The notes beneath the pieces are model-generated. The model was given only the letters and a program-made list of their open reading frames with translations, had not been told where the DNA came from and did no database searches. The translations under genes were made by a program, and so were the position numbers. DNA of 36,463 nt from Candidatus Bacteroides pullicola (GTDB taxonomy: Bacteria > Bacteroidota > Bacteroidia > Bacteroidales > Bacteroidaceae). Shown one piece after another: positions 15,801 to 23,907 of the stretch (positions are counted from its first letter, which is position 1; every line of letters begins with the position of its first letter). The stretch is taken from contig DXCV01000055.1 in the NCBI GenBank assembly GCA_019115825.1, positions 1-36,463 of the forward strand, in the 5' to 3' direction.

Positions 15801-16231
15801 AGGGTCTTGTCGTCCAGCTCGGCGACGGACACGACCTTCTCTGCCAACGCATCGGGATAGGTGACGATGGCGAGCACCGTGTCTGCCTTGCGCAGGCGGC
15901 TGAGGACCTCGGTGCGGAGTATCTCGCTGGCGGCATCCTTCTGACCATACTTGATGGCACGGCGGAAGGACGAGGGGAAGAAGAGTACCTGCCCGTCGCC
16001 CAACACCTGCACAAGGTCGTGGTAGAAGTAGCCCGCCTCTTCCGCGTCGCCCAGGATGAAGACGAAGGGCACCCGACACCGTCCCACCAGGACAGACGCG
16101 AGCAGCGATGCCGACGAGGCACACAGGCCGCCGCAATAGACGTGGTGCGCGTCGGGACGGGAGAGCATACGGACGAGTGCCGCGACGTTGGGATGGGCGG
16201 CATAGCGTTGTTGGAGTTCACTGAGGGTCAT
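12836..16231 (-). CDS. mfd: Transcription-repair coupling factor Mfd
   Basis: A 1131-residue ATP-driven translocase that pushes stalled RNA polymerase off damaged DNA and recruits UvrA. In order: a UvrB-like N-terminal module (about 1-330); the CarD-like RNA-polymerase-interacting domain (about 435-500, from LNQFAPGDYVVHTDHGVGRF); the helicase domains with Walker A GDVGFGKTE near 592, a DEEQ box (LLIIDEEQKFGV) near 690 and motif VI MRGRVGRS; and the C-terminal TRCF domain that masks UvrA contact (about 985-1080). Length matches the family (E. coli 1148). ATG 16231 gives a normal N-terminus and follows a -7 box by 20 bases. Monocistronic, convergent with tRNA-Thr. Confidence 0.97.
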   Translation of the reverse strand: MTLSELQQRYAAHPNVAALVRMLSRPDAHHVYCGGLCASSASLLASVLVGRCRVPFVFILGDAEEAGYFYHDLVQVLGDGQVLFFPSSFRRAIKYGQKDAASEILRTEVLSRLRKADTVLAIVTYPDALAEKVVSVAELDDKTLKLHAGEKVDMTFITEVLHNYGFERADYVYEPGQYALRGSIIDVFSFSSEYPFRIDFFGDEVESIRTFDVQSQLSLKGKDAVVIVPDLSRDLERTGTGGMVSFLDFLPKDTILAMRDFLWLRERIQQVHDESLTPQAIAAREAEENGALSLDGKLADGGEFTVRALDFRRMEFGNKPTGTPDATVDFHTTAQPIFHKNFDLVAQSFTDYLSRGYTLYICSDSTKQTDRLRAIFEDRGDNIVFTPVEKTLHEGFADDTLRLCVFTDHQLFDRFHKYNLKSDKARSGKVALSLKELNQFAPGDYVVHTDHGVGRFAGLVRIPNGNTTQEVMKLVYQNDDVVFVSIHSLHKVSKYKGKDGEPPRLNKLGTGAWEKLKDRTKKKIKDIARDLIRLYAQRREKKGFQFSPDSFLQRELEASFLYEDTPDQSKATAEVKADMESPRPMDRLVCGDVGFGKTEVAIRAAFKAATDNKQVAVLVPTTVLAYQHFQTFKERLKDMPCRVEYLSRARTSAQARAVIKALAAGEVNILIGTHRILGKDVKFKDLGLLIIDEEQKFGVSVKEKLRQMKVNVDTLTLTATPIPRTLQFSLMGARDLSVIQTPPPNRYPIQTEVHTFNEEVITDAINFEMSRNGQVFFVNNRISNLPELKALIERNIPDCRVCIGHGQMAPDELEKVILDFVNYDYDVLLATTIVESGIDIPNANTIIINQAQNFGLSDLHQMRGRVGRSNKKAFCYLLAPPLSTLTPEAKRRLQAIENFSDLGSGIHIAMQDLDIRGAGNMLGAEQSGFIADLGYETYQKILGEAVRELKTDEFADLLAREQQEADNSGKISGEQFVEECQVESDLELLLPADYVAGSSERMLLYRELDNLILDKDVEAFRARLIDRFGPVPPETEELLRIVPLRRVAARLGVEKIFLKGGRMTLYLVHNLESPYYQSQAFGRLIAYMMKYTRRCDLREQNGKRSLIVKDVATVEEALAVLQEMLAMEAVE

Positions 16232-16251
16232 AATTGTTCGATTTAATGCCG

Positions 16252-16259
16252 CAAAAGTA
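16252..16259 (-). promoter_or_regulatory. -7 box for mfd
   Basis: TACTTTTG on the minus strand, 20 bases before the mfd start. No TTG at the ideal upstream distance. Confidence 0.55.
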
Positions 16260-16302
16260 CAAAAATAATGCCAATTCCCGTTAAAGTGTAATGGAAAAGC
16301 CG

Positions 16303-16310
16303 TACATTTG
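16303..16310 (+). promoter_or_regulatory. -7 box for the glycosyltransferase operon
   Basis: TACATTTG matches TAnnTTTG, 18 bases before ATG 16329; a weak TTA sits 19 bp further upstream. It diverges from the mfd promoter. The short distance implies a leader of only about a dozen bases. Confidence 0.5.
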
Positions 16311-16328
16311 TGGAAAAATCATACGCAT

Positions 16329-17069
16329 ATGCAGACAGACAGTATCGTTATCATCCCTACCTATAATGAGAAGGAGAATATTGAGAATATCATACGCGCC
16401 GTGCTGGCCCTTCCGCAGGGGTTTCATATCCTCGTGGTGGAAGACAATTCGCCGGACGGGACGGCCGACATCGTGAAGCACCTGCAACAGACCGAGTTCG
16501 CCGACCGCCTCTTCATGCTGCAGCGACCGGGCAAGCAGGGGCTGGGTACCGCCTACATCGCCGGCTTCCGCTGGGCCTTGCAGCGGCAGTATGAATACAT
16601 ATTCGAGATGGACGCCGACTTCAGCCACAATCCCGCCGACCTGCCACGCCTCTACGCGGCCTGCCACGACCGGGGAGCGGACGTGTCCATCGGGTCGAGA
16701 TACGTCAGCGGCGTCAATGTCGTCAACTGGCCCATGGGCCGGGTGTTGATGTCCTACTTCGCGTCGAAGTACGTCCGCCTCATCACCGGGCTTCCCATCC
16801 ACGACACCACGGCGGGATTCGTCTGTTACCGCAGGCGGGTGTTAGAACTCATCAACCTGGACACTATCCGCTTCAAAGGCTATGCGTTCCAGATAGAGAT
16901 GAAGTTCACCGCCTATAAACACGGCTGTCGTATAGAGGAGGTGCCCGTCATCTTCATCAACCGCGAGCTGGGCACGTCCAAGATGAACTCCAGCATCTTC
17001 GGCGAAGCTGTCTTCGGGGTCATGCGCCTGAAGTGGGACAGCCTCTGGAAGAAGTATCAACGTATATAA
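16329..17069 (+). CDS. Polyprenol-phosphate glycosyltransferase (dolichyl-phosphate mannose synthase-like)
   Basis: A 246-residue GT2-family enzyme resembling dolichol/polyprenol-phosphate mannose synthases, which move a sugar from a nucleotide donor onto a lipid phosphate at the cytosolic membrane face. It has the IVIIPTYNEKENI nucleotide-binding start (residues 7-19), VVEDNSPDGTAD near 38-49, the DAD metal motif in FEMDADFSHNPADLP near 96-110, and the GSRYVSGVNVVNWP acceptor loop near 124-137. There are no C-terminal membrane helices, so it is the soluble class. ATG 16329 starts the conserved part; an upstream TTG overlaps the promoter. Dihydroorotase follows after 14 bases. Confidence 0.9.
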   Translation: MQTDSIVIIPTYNEKENIENIIRAVLALPQGFHILVVEDNSPDGTADIVKHLQQTEFADRLFMLQRPGKQGLGTAYIAGFRWALQRQYEYIFEMDADFSHNPADLPRLYAACHDRGADVSIGSRYVSGVNVVNWPMGRVLMSYFASKYVRLITGLPIHDTTAGFVCYRRRVLELINLDTIRFKGYAFQIEMKFTAYKHGCRIEEVPVIFINRELGTSKMNSSIFGEAVFGVMRLKWDSLWKKYQRI

Positions 17070-17083
17070 TAAAAACCAAGTAT

Positions 17084-18430
17084 ATGAAAAGAACACTTAT
17101 CCACAACGCCACCATCGTCAACGAGCACACACGCAAACAAGGCTCGTTGGTGCTGCAGGACGGACGCATCGAGGAGATTCTGACCGACGGACGTCCCTTG
17201 TTGAGCCCTTGCGACGAAATCATCGATGCCACCGGCTGCCTGCTGTTGCCGGGAGCGATAGACGACCACGTCCATTTCCGCGAACCGGGACTGACCCACA
17301 AGGCCGACATCCTGAGCGAGAGCCGGGCAGCCGTAGCTGGCGGCGTCACGTCCGTAATGGACATGCCCAACACCGTGCCGCAGACCACCACGCTGAAAGC
17401 CCTGGAGTACAAGCAAGCGTTGTTCCGGCAGAAGTGCCTGGCCAATCATTCGTGCTACTTCGGAGCGACACACGACAACTTCGAACTCTTCCCGCAACTG
17501 GACAAGAAGCGCGTCTGCGGCATCAAACTGTTCCTGGGCTCGAGCACGGGAAATATGCTGGTGGACGACGACAACGCCCTGCGCCGCATCTTCGAAGGCA
17601 CGGACATGCTGATTGCCGCACACTGCGAGGACCAGAGGATTATCGATGAAAACATCGCGAAACTGAGAGCGGCTGACGGCCCGGACAGCGACTATTCCAT
17701 CCTGCGCCATCGCCTTATCCGCAGCGCGAAAGCCTGTAATTCCGCCACGCGCAAGGCCGTCCTCCTGGCCCGCAAGACCGGGGCGAGGCTGCATGTGCTG
17801 CACGTATCCACGGCGAAGGAACTGACCATGTTCACGGGCGACCGGTGGAACGAGAAGAAGCGCATCACGGCCGAAGCCTGCGTGGGACACCTGATGTTCG
17901 ACAACGAGGACGTCCGCCGATTGGGCGCGTGCGTTAAGGTCAACCCCGCCATCAAGCTGCGCCCGGACCGCGACGCCCTGCGCGAAGCCATCAACACGGA
18001 CCGTGTCGATGTCATCGCCACGGACCATGCGCCCCACCTGCTGACGGAGAAGGCCGGAGGCGCCCTGCGTGCCGCGTCGGGGATGCCATCGATACAATTC
18101 TCGCTCGTGTCGATGCTGCAACTGGTCGAGGAGGGCTGCTTCACGGTGGAAACGCTGGTGGAGAAAATGTGCCATAACCCCGCCCGAATGTTCCACATCG
18201 AGGGGCGCGGATTCATCCGCGAAGGCTACAATGCCGACCTCGTCCTGGTGCGCAAGGAGCCGTGGACAGTAACGAAAGACGTCATACAGAGCAAGTGCGG
18301 CTGGAGCCCCTTCGAAGGGATGACGTTCGACTGGAAAGTGGAAACGACCTTTGTCAACGGCCACAAGGCGTATGACAAGGGCGTGGTGGACGAGTCCAAG
18401 CGTGGCGAACCCCTCTGGTTCTATGCCTAA
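17084..18430 (+). CDS. pyrC: Dihydroorotase
   Basis: A 448-residue cytosolic amidohydrolase of the class I type that cyclises carbamoyl aspartate to dihydroorotate in pyrimidine synthesis. Metal ligands are visible: HVH at residues 62-64, the KLFLGSSTG segment near 148-156, His in AHCED and LHVLHVS, and Asp in IATDHAPH near 308-315. The substrate Arg lies in HFREPGLTHK. Allantoinase is the main alternative since the families are close, but the FREPG pattern and lack of other purine genes favour dihydroorotase. ATG 17084 begins the conserved N-terminus. The stop overlaps the next gene by 8 bp, indicating coupled translation. Confidence 0.9.
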   Translation: MKRTLIHNATIVNEHTRKQGSLVLQDGRIEEILTDGRPLLSPCDEIIDATGCLLLPGAIDDHVHFREPGLTHKADILSESRAAVAGGVTSVMDMPNTVPQTTTLKALEYKQALFRQKCLANHSCYFGATHDNFELFPQLDKKRVCGIKLFLGSSTGNMLVDDDNALRRIFEGTDMLIAAHCEDQRIIDENIAKLRAADGPDSDYSILRHRLIRSAKACNSATRKAVLLARKTGARLHVLHVSTAKELTMFTGDRWNEKKRITAEACVGHLMFDNEDVRRLGACVKVNPAIKLRPDRDALREAINTDRVDVIATDHAPHLLTEKAGGALRAASGMPSIQFSLVSMLQLVEEGCFTVETLVEKMCHNPARMFHIEGRGFIREGYNADLVLVRKEPWTVTKDVIQSKCGWSPFEGMTFDWKVETTFVNGHKAYDKGVVDESKRGEPLWFYA

Positions 18431-19238
18431 ATCACACCTTATCACATATAGTGTCCGCGAGGTGGCCCCATATATCAGCTGGGGCTACTTCGCCCACGCC
18501 TGGAGCCTGCACGGGGCGGCAGCGCAGTCGGCGGAGGCGGAAAGCCTGATGGCGGACGCACGCCGGATGCTGGAGGCGATGCAGGACCAAGTGCGCGCCG
18601 AGAGCCTCTACCGGCTGTGTACGGCGTGGGCGGACGGGGATGACATCGTGGCGGACGGCACACGCATCCCCCTGCTGAGGCAACAAGAGCCGCACGCCGA
18701 CGGGGGCCCGCTGCTGTGTCTCAGCGACTTCATCCGACCTGTCGAGTCGGGCATTCCCGACCGCATCGGCCTCTTTGCCACGACGGTACACAGTCGCTTG
18801 GCTTTCCCCGATGATGCTTACTTGAACCTACTGCACCAAACCCTGCTGGACCGTCTGGCGGAGGCAGCCACGGAGGCGATGCACGCCCATGTCCGCCGTG
18901 TGGCCTGGGGCTATGCGCCGAACGAACGCCTCGCGATGGACGACCTGCTGGCGGGACGATACCAAGGCATCCGGCCCGCGGTGGGCTACCCTTCCCTGCC
19001 CGACCAATCCATCAACTTCATCCTCGACTCCCTGCTGGACATGCAGCGCATCGGCATCCGGCTGACCGAGAACGGGGCCATGCACCCGCACAGCTCCGTG
19101 TCGGGGCTGATGCTGGCCCATCCGGCATCGCGCTACTTCAGCGTGGGGCGCATCGGCTGGGACCAACTGCAGGACTACGCCAGGCGGCGAGGACTCCCAA
19201 TAGATATGATGCGGAAGTATCTGGCGGCCAATCTCTAA
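18423..19238 (+). CDS. Free-standing methionine synthase reactivation (AdoMet-binding) domain
   Basis: A 271-residue protein that matches, by itself, the C-terminal activation domain of cobalamin-dependent methionine synthase. That domain binds AdoMet and re-methylates oxidised cob(II)alamin with electrons from flavodoxin. Marks are the entry motif YISWGYFAHAWSLHG (residues about 18-32, like the YIDWxPFFxxWxLxG of MetH), the RVAWGYAPNE stretch near 159-168, the AdoMet-binding RPAVGYPSLPDQS near 184-196, then LTENGAMHPHSSVSG and YFSVGRIGWDQLQDYA near the end. The MetH encoded at 26955-29684 lacks exactly this domain, so the two are likely partners. It starts inside the dihydroorotase stop region (8-bp overlap). 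Confidence 0.88.
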   Translation: MPKSHLITYSVREVAPYISWGYFAHAWSLHGAAAQSAEAESLMADARRMLEAMQDQVRAESLYRLCTAWADGDDIVADGTRIPLLRQQEPHADGGPLLCLSDFIRPVESGIPDRIGLFATTVHSRLAFPDDAYLNLLHQTLLDRLAEAATEAMHAHVRRVAWGYAPNERLAMDDLLAGRYQGIRPAVGYPSLPDQSINFILDSLLDMQRIGIRLTENGAMHPHSSVSGLMLAHPASRYFSVGRIGWDQLQDYARRRGLPIDMMRKYLAANL

Positions 19239-19253
19239 AGGTAGCACCTTTAG
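19235..19253 (+). terminator. Hairpin at the reactivation-domain gene end
   Basis: CTAAAGGT (19235-19242) and ACCTTTAG (19246-19253) pair perfectly around a 3-nt loop and include the stop codon. No U-tract follows, so it is a weak terminator or RNA-stability hairpin. Confidence 0.4.
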
Positions 19254-19257
19254 GAGG

Positions 19258-19325
19258 GAATCATTGGCATTGATTGGGGGGAATCATTGGCATTGATTGG
19301 GGGAATCATTGGCATTGATTGTAGG
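19258..19325. repeat. Three tandem 22-23-bp repeats
   Basis: GAATCATTGGCATTGATTG occurs at 19258, 19281 and 19303, each followed by a short G-rich tail (GGGG, GGG, TAGG). The array fills much of the 179-bp gap before hemW; the rest of that gap is AT-rich with no clear promoter. Confidence 0.9.
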
Positions 19326-19417
19326 AAAAGGTGGCACTGATTCTATAGATACACCGTATTATAAATATATACAGACATTGAATAGTTTCGTATAACATTA
19401 GACACAGACTTTACCGT

Positions 19418-20551
19418 ATGGCAGGAATATATATACACGTCCCCTTCTGCAAGACCCGTTGCATCTACTGTGATTTCTACTCCACCACGCGCGACGACAT
19501 GAAGCGCCGCTACGTCCAAGCGTTGTGCAAGGAGCTGAGGATGCGCCGCGATTACCTAAAGGGGGAGCCCGTGGAAACCATCTACTTCGGCGGGGGCACG
19601 CCTTCGCAACTGGATGAAGAAGATTTGGCAACAATCTTCGACACCTTGCAAGAAGTCTATGGATTGGAGCACGCCCAAGAAATCACCTTCGAGGCCAATC
19701 CCGACGACCTTACCGAGTCCTACGTGGCGATGCTCCGCCGCTTCCTCATCAACCGCATCAGCATGGGCATACAGACCTTTGACGATGCCACCCTCCAGCT
19801 TCTGCATCGCCGGCATACGTCCCAAGAAGCTAAAGATGCCGTCTACCGTTGCAAGGAAGCCGGGCTGTCGAACATCAGCATCGACCTCATCTATGGCCTG
19901 CCCGGCCAGACGAAAGAGATGTGGGCCAACGACTTGCACGAAGCCATCAAACTGTCTCCCACACACTTGTCTGCCTATCTGCTCACCTACGAGGAGGGCA
20001 CGCCCCTCTTCCGGATGCGGCAAGCCCACCAAGTGAACGAAGCCGACGAAGACCTCAGCCTGCAGTTCTTCCGAATGTTGGCAGACACGATGAAGAGGGA
20101 GGGATTCATACACTATGAAATCTCCAACTTCTGCCGTCCCGGTCGGCATTCCCGGCACAACACGTCCTATTGGCGCGGCATCCCCTACTTGGGGTGCGGG
20201 CCGTCCGCCCACTCCTTCGACACCGTGAGCCGCGAGTGGAACAGTCCTTCCCTCATGGACTACATCACCCAAATAGAACGGGGTGAACGTCCCCATGAAA
20301 AGGAAACGCTCACCCCGGATATGTGCTACAACGAATATGTGATGACCGGACTGCGCACGACTTGGGGCATCTCGATTTACAAAGTCCTCAACCGCTTCGG
20401 CAGCCCACGCTTGCGATACTTGGAGCGCATGGCCGCCCCGCACATCGAGCGCGGCACCATGGTCCTGCGCTCCGGTCACTTGAAGCTGACGGAAGAAGGC
20501 TTCTTCGTGTCGGACGACATCATCAGCGACTTGATGTACGTCGCCGAATGA
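19418..20551 (+). CDS. hemW: HemW-type radical SAM protein (heme chaperone)
   Basis: A 377-residue radical SAM protein. Cys11, Cys15 and Cys18 in FCKTRCIYC form the 4Fe-4S/SAM cluster motif. Family marks follow: YFGGGTPSQL near 52-61, ANPDDLT near 91-97, RISMGIQTFDD near 111-121, DLIYGLPGQT near 153-162, and a C-terminal HemN_C domain (about 300-375). HemW proteins were long annotated as oxygen-independent coproporphyrinogen oxidases but act as heme-binding chaperones; the CxxxCxxC without the extra Cys of HemN supports HemW. It converges with the ppx-like gene 24 bp downstream. Confidence 0.93.
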   Translation: MAGIYIHVPFCKTRCIYCDFYSTTRDDMKRRYVQALCKELRMRRDYLKGEPVETIYFGGGTPSQLDEEDLATIFDTLQEVYGLEHAQEITFEANPDDLTESYVAMLRRFLINRISMGIQTFDDATLQLLHRRHTSQEAKDAVYRCKEAGLSNISIDLIYGLPGQTKEMWANDLHEAIKLSPTHLSAYLLTYEEGTPLFRMRQAHQVNEADEDLSLQFFRMLADTMKREGFIHYEISNFCRPGRHSRHNTSYWRGIPYLGCGPSAHSFDTVSREWNSPSLMDYITQIERGERPHEKETLTPDMCYNEYVMTGLRTTWGISIYKVLNRFGSPRLRYLERMAAPHIERGTMVLRSGHLKLTEEGFFVSDDIISDLMYVAE

Positions 20552-20575
20552 ACTGCCTCACAGCCCCGGACGGAA

Positions 20576-21490
20576 TCATTTCTTCTTCTCCTTCGCCTGG
20601 TCGCGCAGGTAGAGGGCGTCGATGATGCCGTCCGCCAAACCGATGACCGGCACGTGCACATACTCCGCCTTGACTATCTTGGCGATGGTCAGGAAGATTT
20701 CGGCAGCGGGCACGATAACGTCCGCACGGTCTTCCTTCAGACCGAAGTCCTTCATGCGCTGTTCGGGGCTGAGGGGCTTCAGTTGGTCATAGAGGGTCTG
20801 CAAGGAAGCGATAGGCAGGCGTTGGTTCTCCTTGTCCTTGTCCGTGGCCATGCGGTAGAGCTTGTTGATGTTGCCGCCGGAGCCGATGATGTTGATACCG
20901 GGGAAGCCCTGCGTGAGGCGTGTCAAGTCGTCCTTCATTGTCAGCCAAGTCTCGGGCTTGACCGCGCCGCTCAGTATGCGGACCGTGCCGACGTTGTAGG
21001 ACAGGGACTGCACCAGTGCGCCGTTGACCATGAGATTGACCTCGGTGCTGCCGCCGCCGACATCGACATACAGGTAGTTGCCCGTGCGGTCCTGAAGGTC
21101 TTCCACGTGGTTGTTGTAGATCATCTGCGCCTCTTCCTGGCCGTCGATGATTTCGATGTGGATACCCGTCTCCTTCAGTATCTTGTTGATGACGGCCTTG
21201 CCGTTCTTGGCATCGCGCATGGCGGAGGTGGCACAAGCTCGGTAGTCCGTCACTTCGTAAATCTTCATCAGCTGTCGGTAGGCCTTCATCAGGCGGAGCA
21301 TCTTCTCCATGCGCTCATCGGACAGCTTGCCCAGGGCGAACACGTCGAATCCCAGCCGCAGCGGCACGCGCAACAGCAATACTTTGGCCAGCTTCCGGCT
21401 GACCAGATTCTCGTTCTCTTCTTCTCTTTTAATCAATAACCGCGCGGCGTTGGAGCCGATGTCAATCGCGGCATAACACTTCTTTCCCAT
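20576..21490 (-). CDS. Ppx/GppA family exopolyphosphatase
   Basis: A 304-residue member of the ASKHA-fold Ppx/GppA phosphatases, which remove terminal phosphates from polyphosphate or hydrolyse pppGpp. The nucleotide-binding start AAIDIGSNAARLLI is at residues 7-20, the Glu/Gly loop YLYVDVGGGSTEV at about 138-150, and GSGGNINKLYRM near 202-213. It is the short two-domain form without the C-terminal HD extension of E. coli Ppx. Its position directly downstream of ppk1 on the same strand favours polyphosphate as the substrate. A 198-bp gap holding an 11-bp repeat array separates the two genes. Confidence 0.9.
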   Translation of the reverse strand: MGKKCYAAIDIGSNAARLLIKREEENENLVSRKLAKVLLLRVPLRLGFDVFALGKLSDERMEKMLRLMKAYRQLMKIYEVTDYRACATSAMRDAKNGKAVINKILKETGIHIEIIDGQEEAQMIYNNHVEDLQDRTGNYLYVDVGGGSTEVNLMVNGALVQSLSYNVGTVRILSGAVKPETWLTMKDDLTRLTQGFPGINIIGSGGNINKLYRMATDKDKENQRLPIASLQTLYDQLKPLSPEQRMKDFGLKEDRADVIVPAAEIFLTIAKIVKAEYVHVPVIGLADGIIDALYLRDQAKEKKK

Positions 21491-21509
21491 AAATTCTCTG
21501 TTTATAATT

Positions 21510-21602
21510 CCGTTATTTCTCCGTTATCTCTCCGTTATCCCTCCGTTATCTCTCCGTTATCCCTTCGTTATCTCTCCGTTATCCCTTCGTTATCCCTCCG
21601 TT
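21510..21602. repeat. 11-bp tandem array between ppk1 and ppx, eight units plus a partial
   Basis: Eight head-to-tail units of CCGTTATCYCT and variants start at 21510, 21521, 21532, 21543, 21554, 21565, 21576 and 21587, ending in CCGTTTCAG. It is the same 11-mer (register shifted) as at 559-602 and 12313-12367. Here it stands without the surrounding ~500-bp repeat. It would be transcribed within a ppk1-ppx message. Confidence 0.9.
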
Positions 21603-21688
21603 TCAGAATAGGAGAAATAACGGTGGAAATACGAGGGAGATTTTGTGCGCAAACGCACTTGGATGAAGAACGAAAAATGAAGTTCGCA

Positions 21689-23776
21689 TCAAAGTGTCGG
21701 GGATTCCTTTTTCTCCAACTCAAGATAATGCTTGTACAATTCTTCTTGCGAACGGAAGGGGCGTTCCTCGCCCGTCTGCCACGGCAGGTTCTCGCCACGA
21801 CCATCCACAATGCGTCCTTGGCAAGTGTCGCGCAGACCGTAGTCCACCACCGTGCGCAGGTCGGCCTTGATGGCGGGGTCGTAGACGGGAGTAATCACCT
21901 CGACGCGGTTGTCCAGGTTGCGGGGCATCCAGTCGGCCGAGCCAATGAAACACTTCTCCTCGCCGCCGGCGGCAAAGATGAAGATGCGCGAGTGCTCCAA
22001 ATAGCGGTCGATGATGCCATTGATGTGGATGGTCTCGCTGATGCCGGGGAGGCCTGTTACCAGCGAGCAGTTGCCGCGCAGCACAATGTCGATGGGCACA
22101 CCTGCGGCGGATGCCTCGTAGAGCTTCTTCACCATCACGGGGTCCGTAATATGGTTGATTTTCATTCGGATGTAAGCGGGCTTGCCGGAGAGCTTGTTCT
22201 TGATTTCGTCGTCTATCAGGCGGAGGAACTTCTTCTTCATCTCGTTGGGCGACACCAGCAGTTCGCGGAAGCGGACGGGGGTGTAGGGCTTCTCGATGAA
22301 GTTGAAGACATTGGCCACGTCCGTCACCACGTTCTTGGCAGCGGTCATCAGCATGAAGTCCGTGTAGATGCGGGCGTTGCCTTCGTGGAAGTTGCCCGTG
22401 CTGATGCAGGCAATGTCGTTGCCCGTCTTCATGCCGATGTGGGTAATCTTGCTGTGCACCTTCAGCCCTTCCACGCCGAAGATGACGTGTATGCCGGCAT
22501 CCTGCATCAGCTTGGACCACGAGATGTTCGATGCTTCGTCGAAGCGGGCCAGCAGTTCGATGACCACGGTGACCTTCTTGCCATTCCTTGCCGCATTGAT
22601 GAGGGCGGTCACCACCTTCGAAGTCTTGGCCAGACGGTAGAGGGTGGTCTTGATGCTCTTCACGTTCTTGCTGATGGCGGCCTCCTGGAGGACGCGGATG
22701 TAGTAGTCGAAGCTGTGGTAGGGCACGTGGATGTAGCGGTCGTGCTGCTGGATGAGCTTCAGGAGGCTGACGTTCTCGTCCAGCTCGGGCTTGATGATGG
22801 GTGTCCATGCGGGATATTTCAAGTCCTTGCGTCCGCAGTCGGGGAAGGACATCAGGTCTTTGTGGTTATGATAACGTCCTCCGGCCAATACGGTGTCCAG
22901 CTTGTCGAGATTCAGTTTGTTCATCACGCGCTTCAGCAGGTCCTTGGGCATGCCGGAGTCGTAGATGACGCGCAGCGCGTCACCCTTGCGGCGGCTCTTG
23001 ACGCCCTTGGAAATCTTCTGGAGGAAACCGTTACGCAGGTCGTTGTCAATCTCCATCTCGGCGTCCTTGGTGAACTTGAAGGCGTAGGCCTCGAAGTGCG
23101 TGTAGTCCATGCCGCTGAATATCATGGGCAGGCAGAAGCGGATGACGTCGTCCAGATACATCAGGTAGCTCTTCCCGTCCTTGTCCGGCAGGTGGATGAA
23201 GCGTCCGCAGACGGCCACGGGCATCTCAATAAGGGCATACTCGGCAGACTTCTTGCCCTCGGCGTGCATCTTCACGGCCAGGTAGATGTTGTCGTCGGCA
23301 GCCTCGGTCAGTTCCTTTACGGCGGAGAGCCAGACGGGGTTGACGAAGCCGCTGAGCTTCTGGCGGAAGACTTGTCGCACGAAGGCCTGCTGGTCATCGC
23401 TCAGTTCGTCGTCTTTCAGCAGGAAGATGTTCTCTCGGCGCAGGCACTCCGTCACCTCGTGGATGGCCGCCTCGTATTCCTTGGCGTACTTATTGTTCAG
23501 CTTGGTGATTTGCTTGATGAGCTGGGCGGCATGTTCGCTCTCCTTGCGCACGCTCTTGTCCTCGTACTCCGCGATACGGCTCAGGGTGGCCATGCGGACG
23601 CGGAAGAACTCGTCCAAGTTGTTCGAATAGATGCCCAGGAAGCTGAGCCGTTCCAGCAAGGGGATGTTCGGCTTGGTGGCTTCCTGCAGGATGCGCCGGT
23701 TGAAGTACATCCAGCTTAGGTCCCGGTCGATATAGGCGTCGGGCATGCCTTTCTTTTTTGTTATCGTCTTAGCCAT
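21689..23776 (-). CDS. ppk1: Polyphosphate kinase 1
   Basis: A 695-residue enzyme that reversibly polymerises ATP gamma-phosphate into polyphosphate. Domain order is the usual N-terminal helical domain (IDRDLSWMYFNRRILQEA at about 14-31), middle domain, and two phospholipase-D-like C-terminal domains. The autophosphorylated His is in EGLKVHSKITHIG near residue 441, and STGNFHEGNARIYTD follows near 460. The late RGNCSLVTGLPG and IGSADWMPRNLDNRVEV segments are typical. ATG 23776 (MAKTITKKKG) is chosen; an in-frame extension to 23851 has no homology. It heads the ppk1-ppx pair, which together make and degrade polyphosphate. Confidence 0.96.
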   Translation of the reverse strand: MAKTITKKKGMPDAYIDRDLSWMYFNRRILQEATKPNIPLLERLSFLGIYSNNLDEFFRVRMATLSRIAEYEDKSVRKESEHAAQLIKQITKLNNKYAKEYEAAIHEVTECLRRENIFLLKDDELSDDQQAFVRQVFRQKLSGFVNPVWLSAVKELTEAADDNIYLAVKMHAEGKKSAEYALIEMPVAVCGRFIHLPDKDGKSYLMYLDDVIRFCLPMIFSGMDYTHFEAYAFKFTKDAEMEIDNDLRNGFLQKISKGVKSRRKGDALRVIYDSGMPKDLLKRVMNKLNLDKLDTVLAGGRYHNHKDLMSFPDCGRKDLKYPAWTPIIKPELDENVSLLKLIQQHDRYIHVPYHSFDYYIRVLQEAAISKNVKSIKTTLYRLAKTSKVVTALINAARNGKKVTVVIELLARFDEASNISWSKLMQDAGIHVIFGVEGLKVHSKITHIGMKTGNDIACISTGNFHEGNARIYTDFMLMTAAKNVVTDVANVFNFIEKPYTPVRFRELLVSPNEMKKKFLRLIDDEIKNKLSGKPAYIRMKINHITDPVMVKKLYEASAAGVPIDIVLRGNCSLVTGLPGISETIHINGIIDRYLEHSRIFIFAAGGEEKCFIGSADWMPRNLDNRVEVITPVYDPAIKADLRTVVDYGLRDTCQGRIVDGRGENLPWQTGEERPFRSQEELYKHYLELEKKESPTL

Positions 23777-23907
23777 TATGTTGTATATATAAATATAATG
23801 TAACGTGATTAAACAAGTCAAACCGTACCTGCATCGCGCGGGCACGGTCACTAAGGGAATTTATGGAATATTACGTAAGAAGTTCCCCACGCTGTCCGGT
23901 CGGGAGG

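Noticed and set aside
21510..21602. Possible CRISPR array
   Set aside because: The units are contiguous 11-mers with no spacers and there are no cas genes.
21623..23719. A 698-codon open frame opposite ppk1
   Set aside because: Antisense shadow of ppk1; the protein is Val/His/Gln-rich without domain signals.
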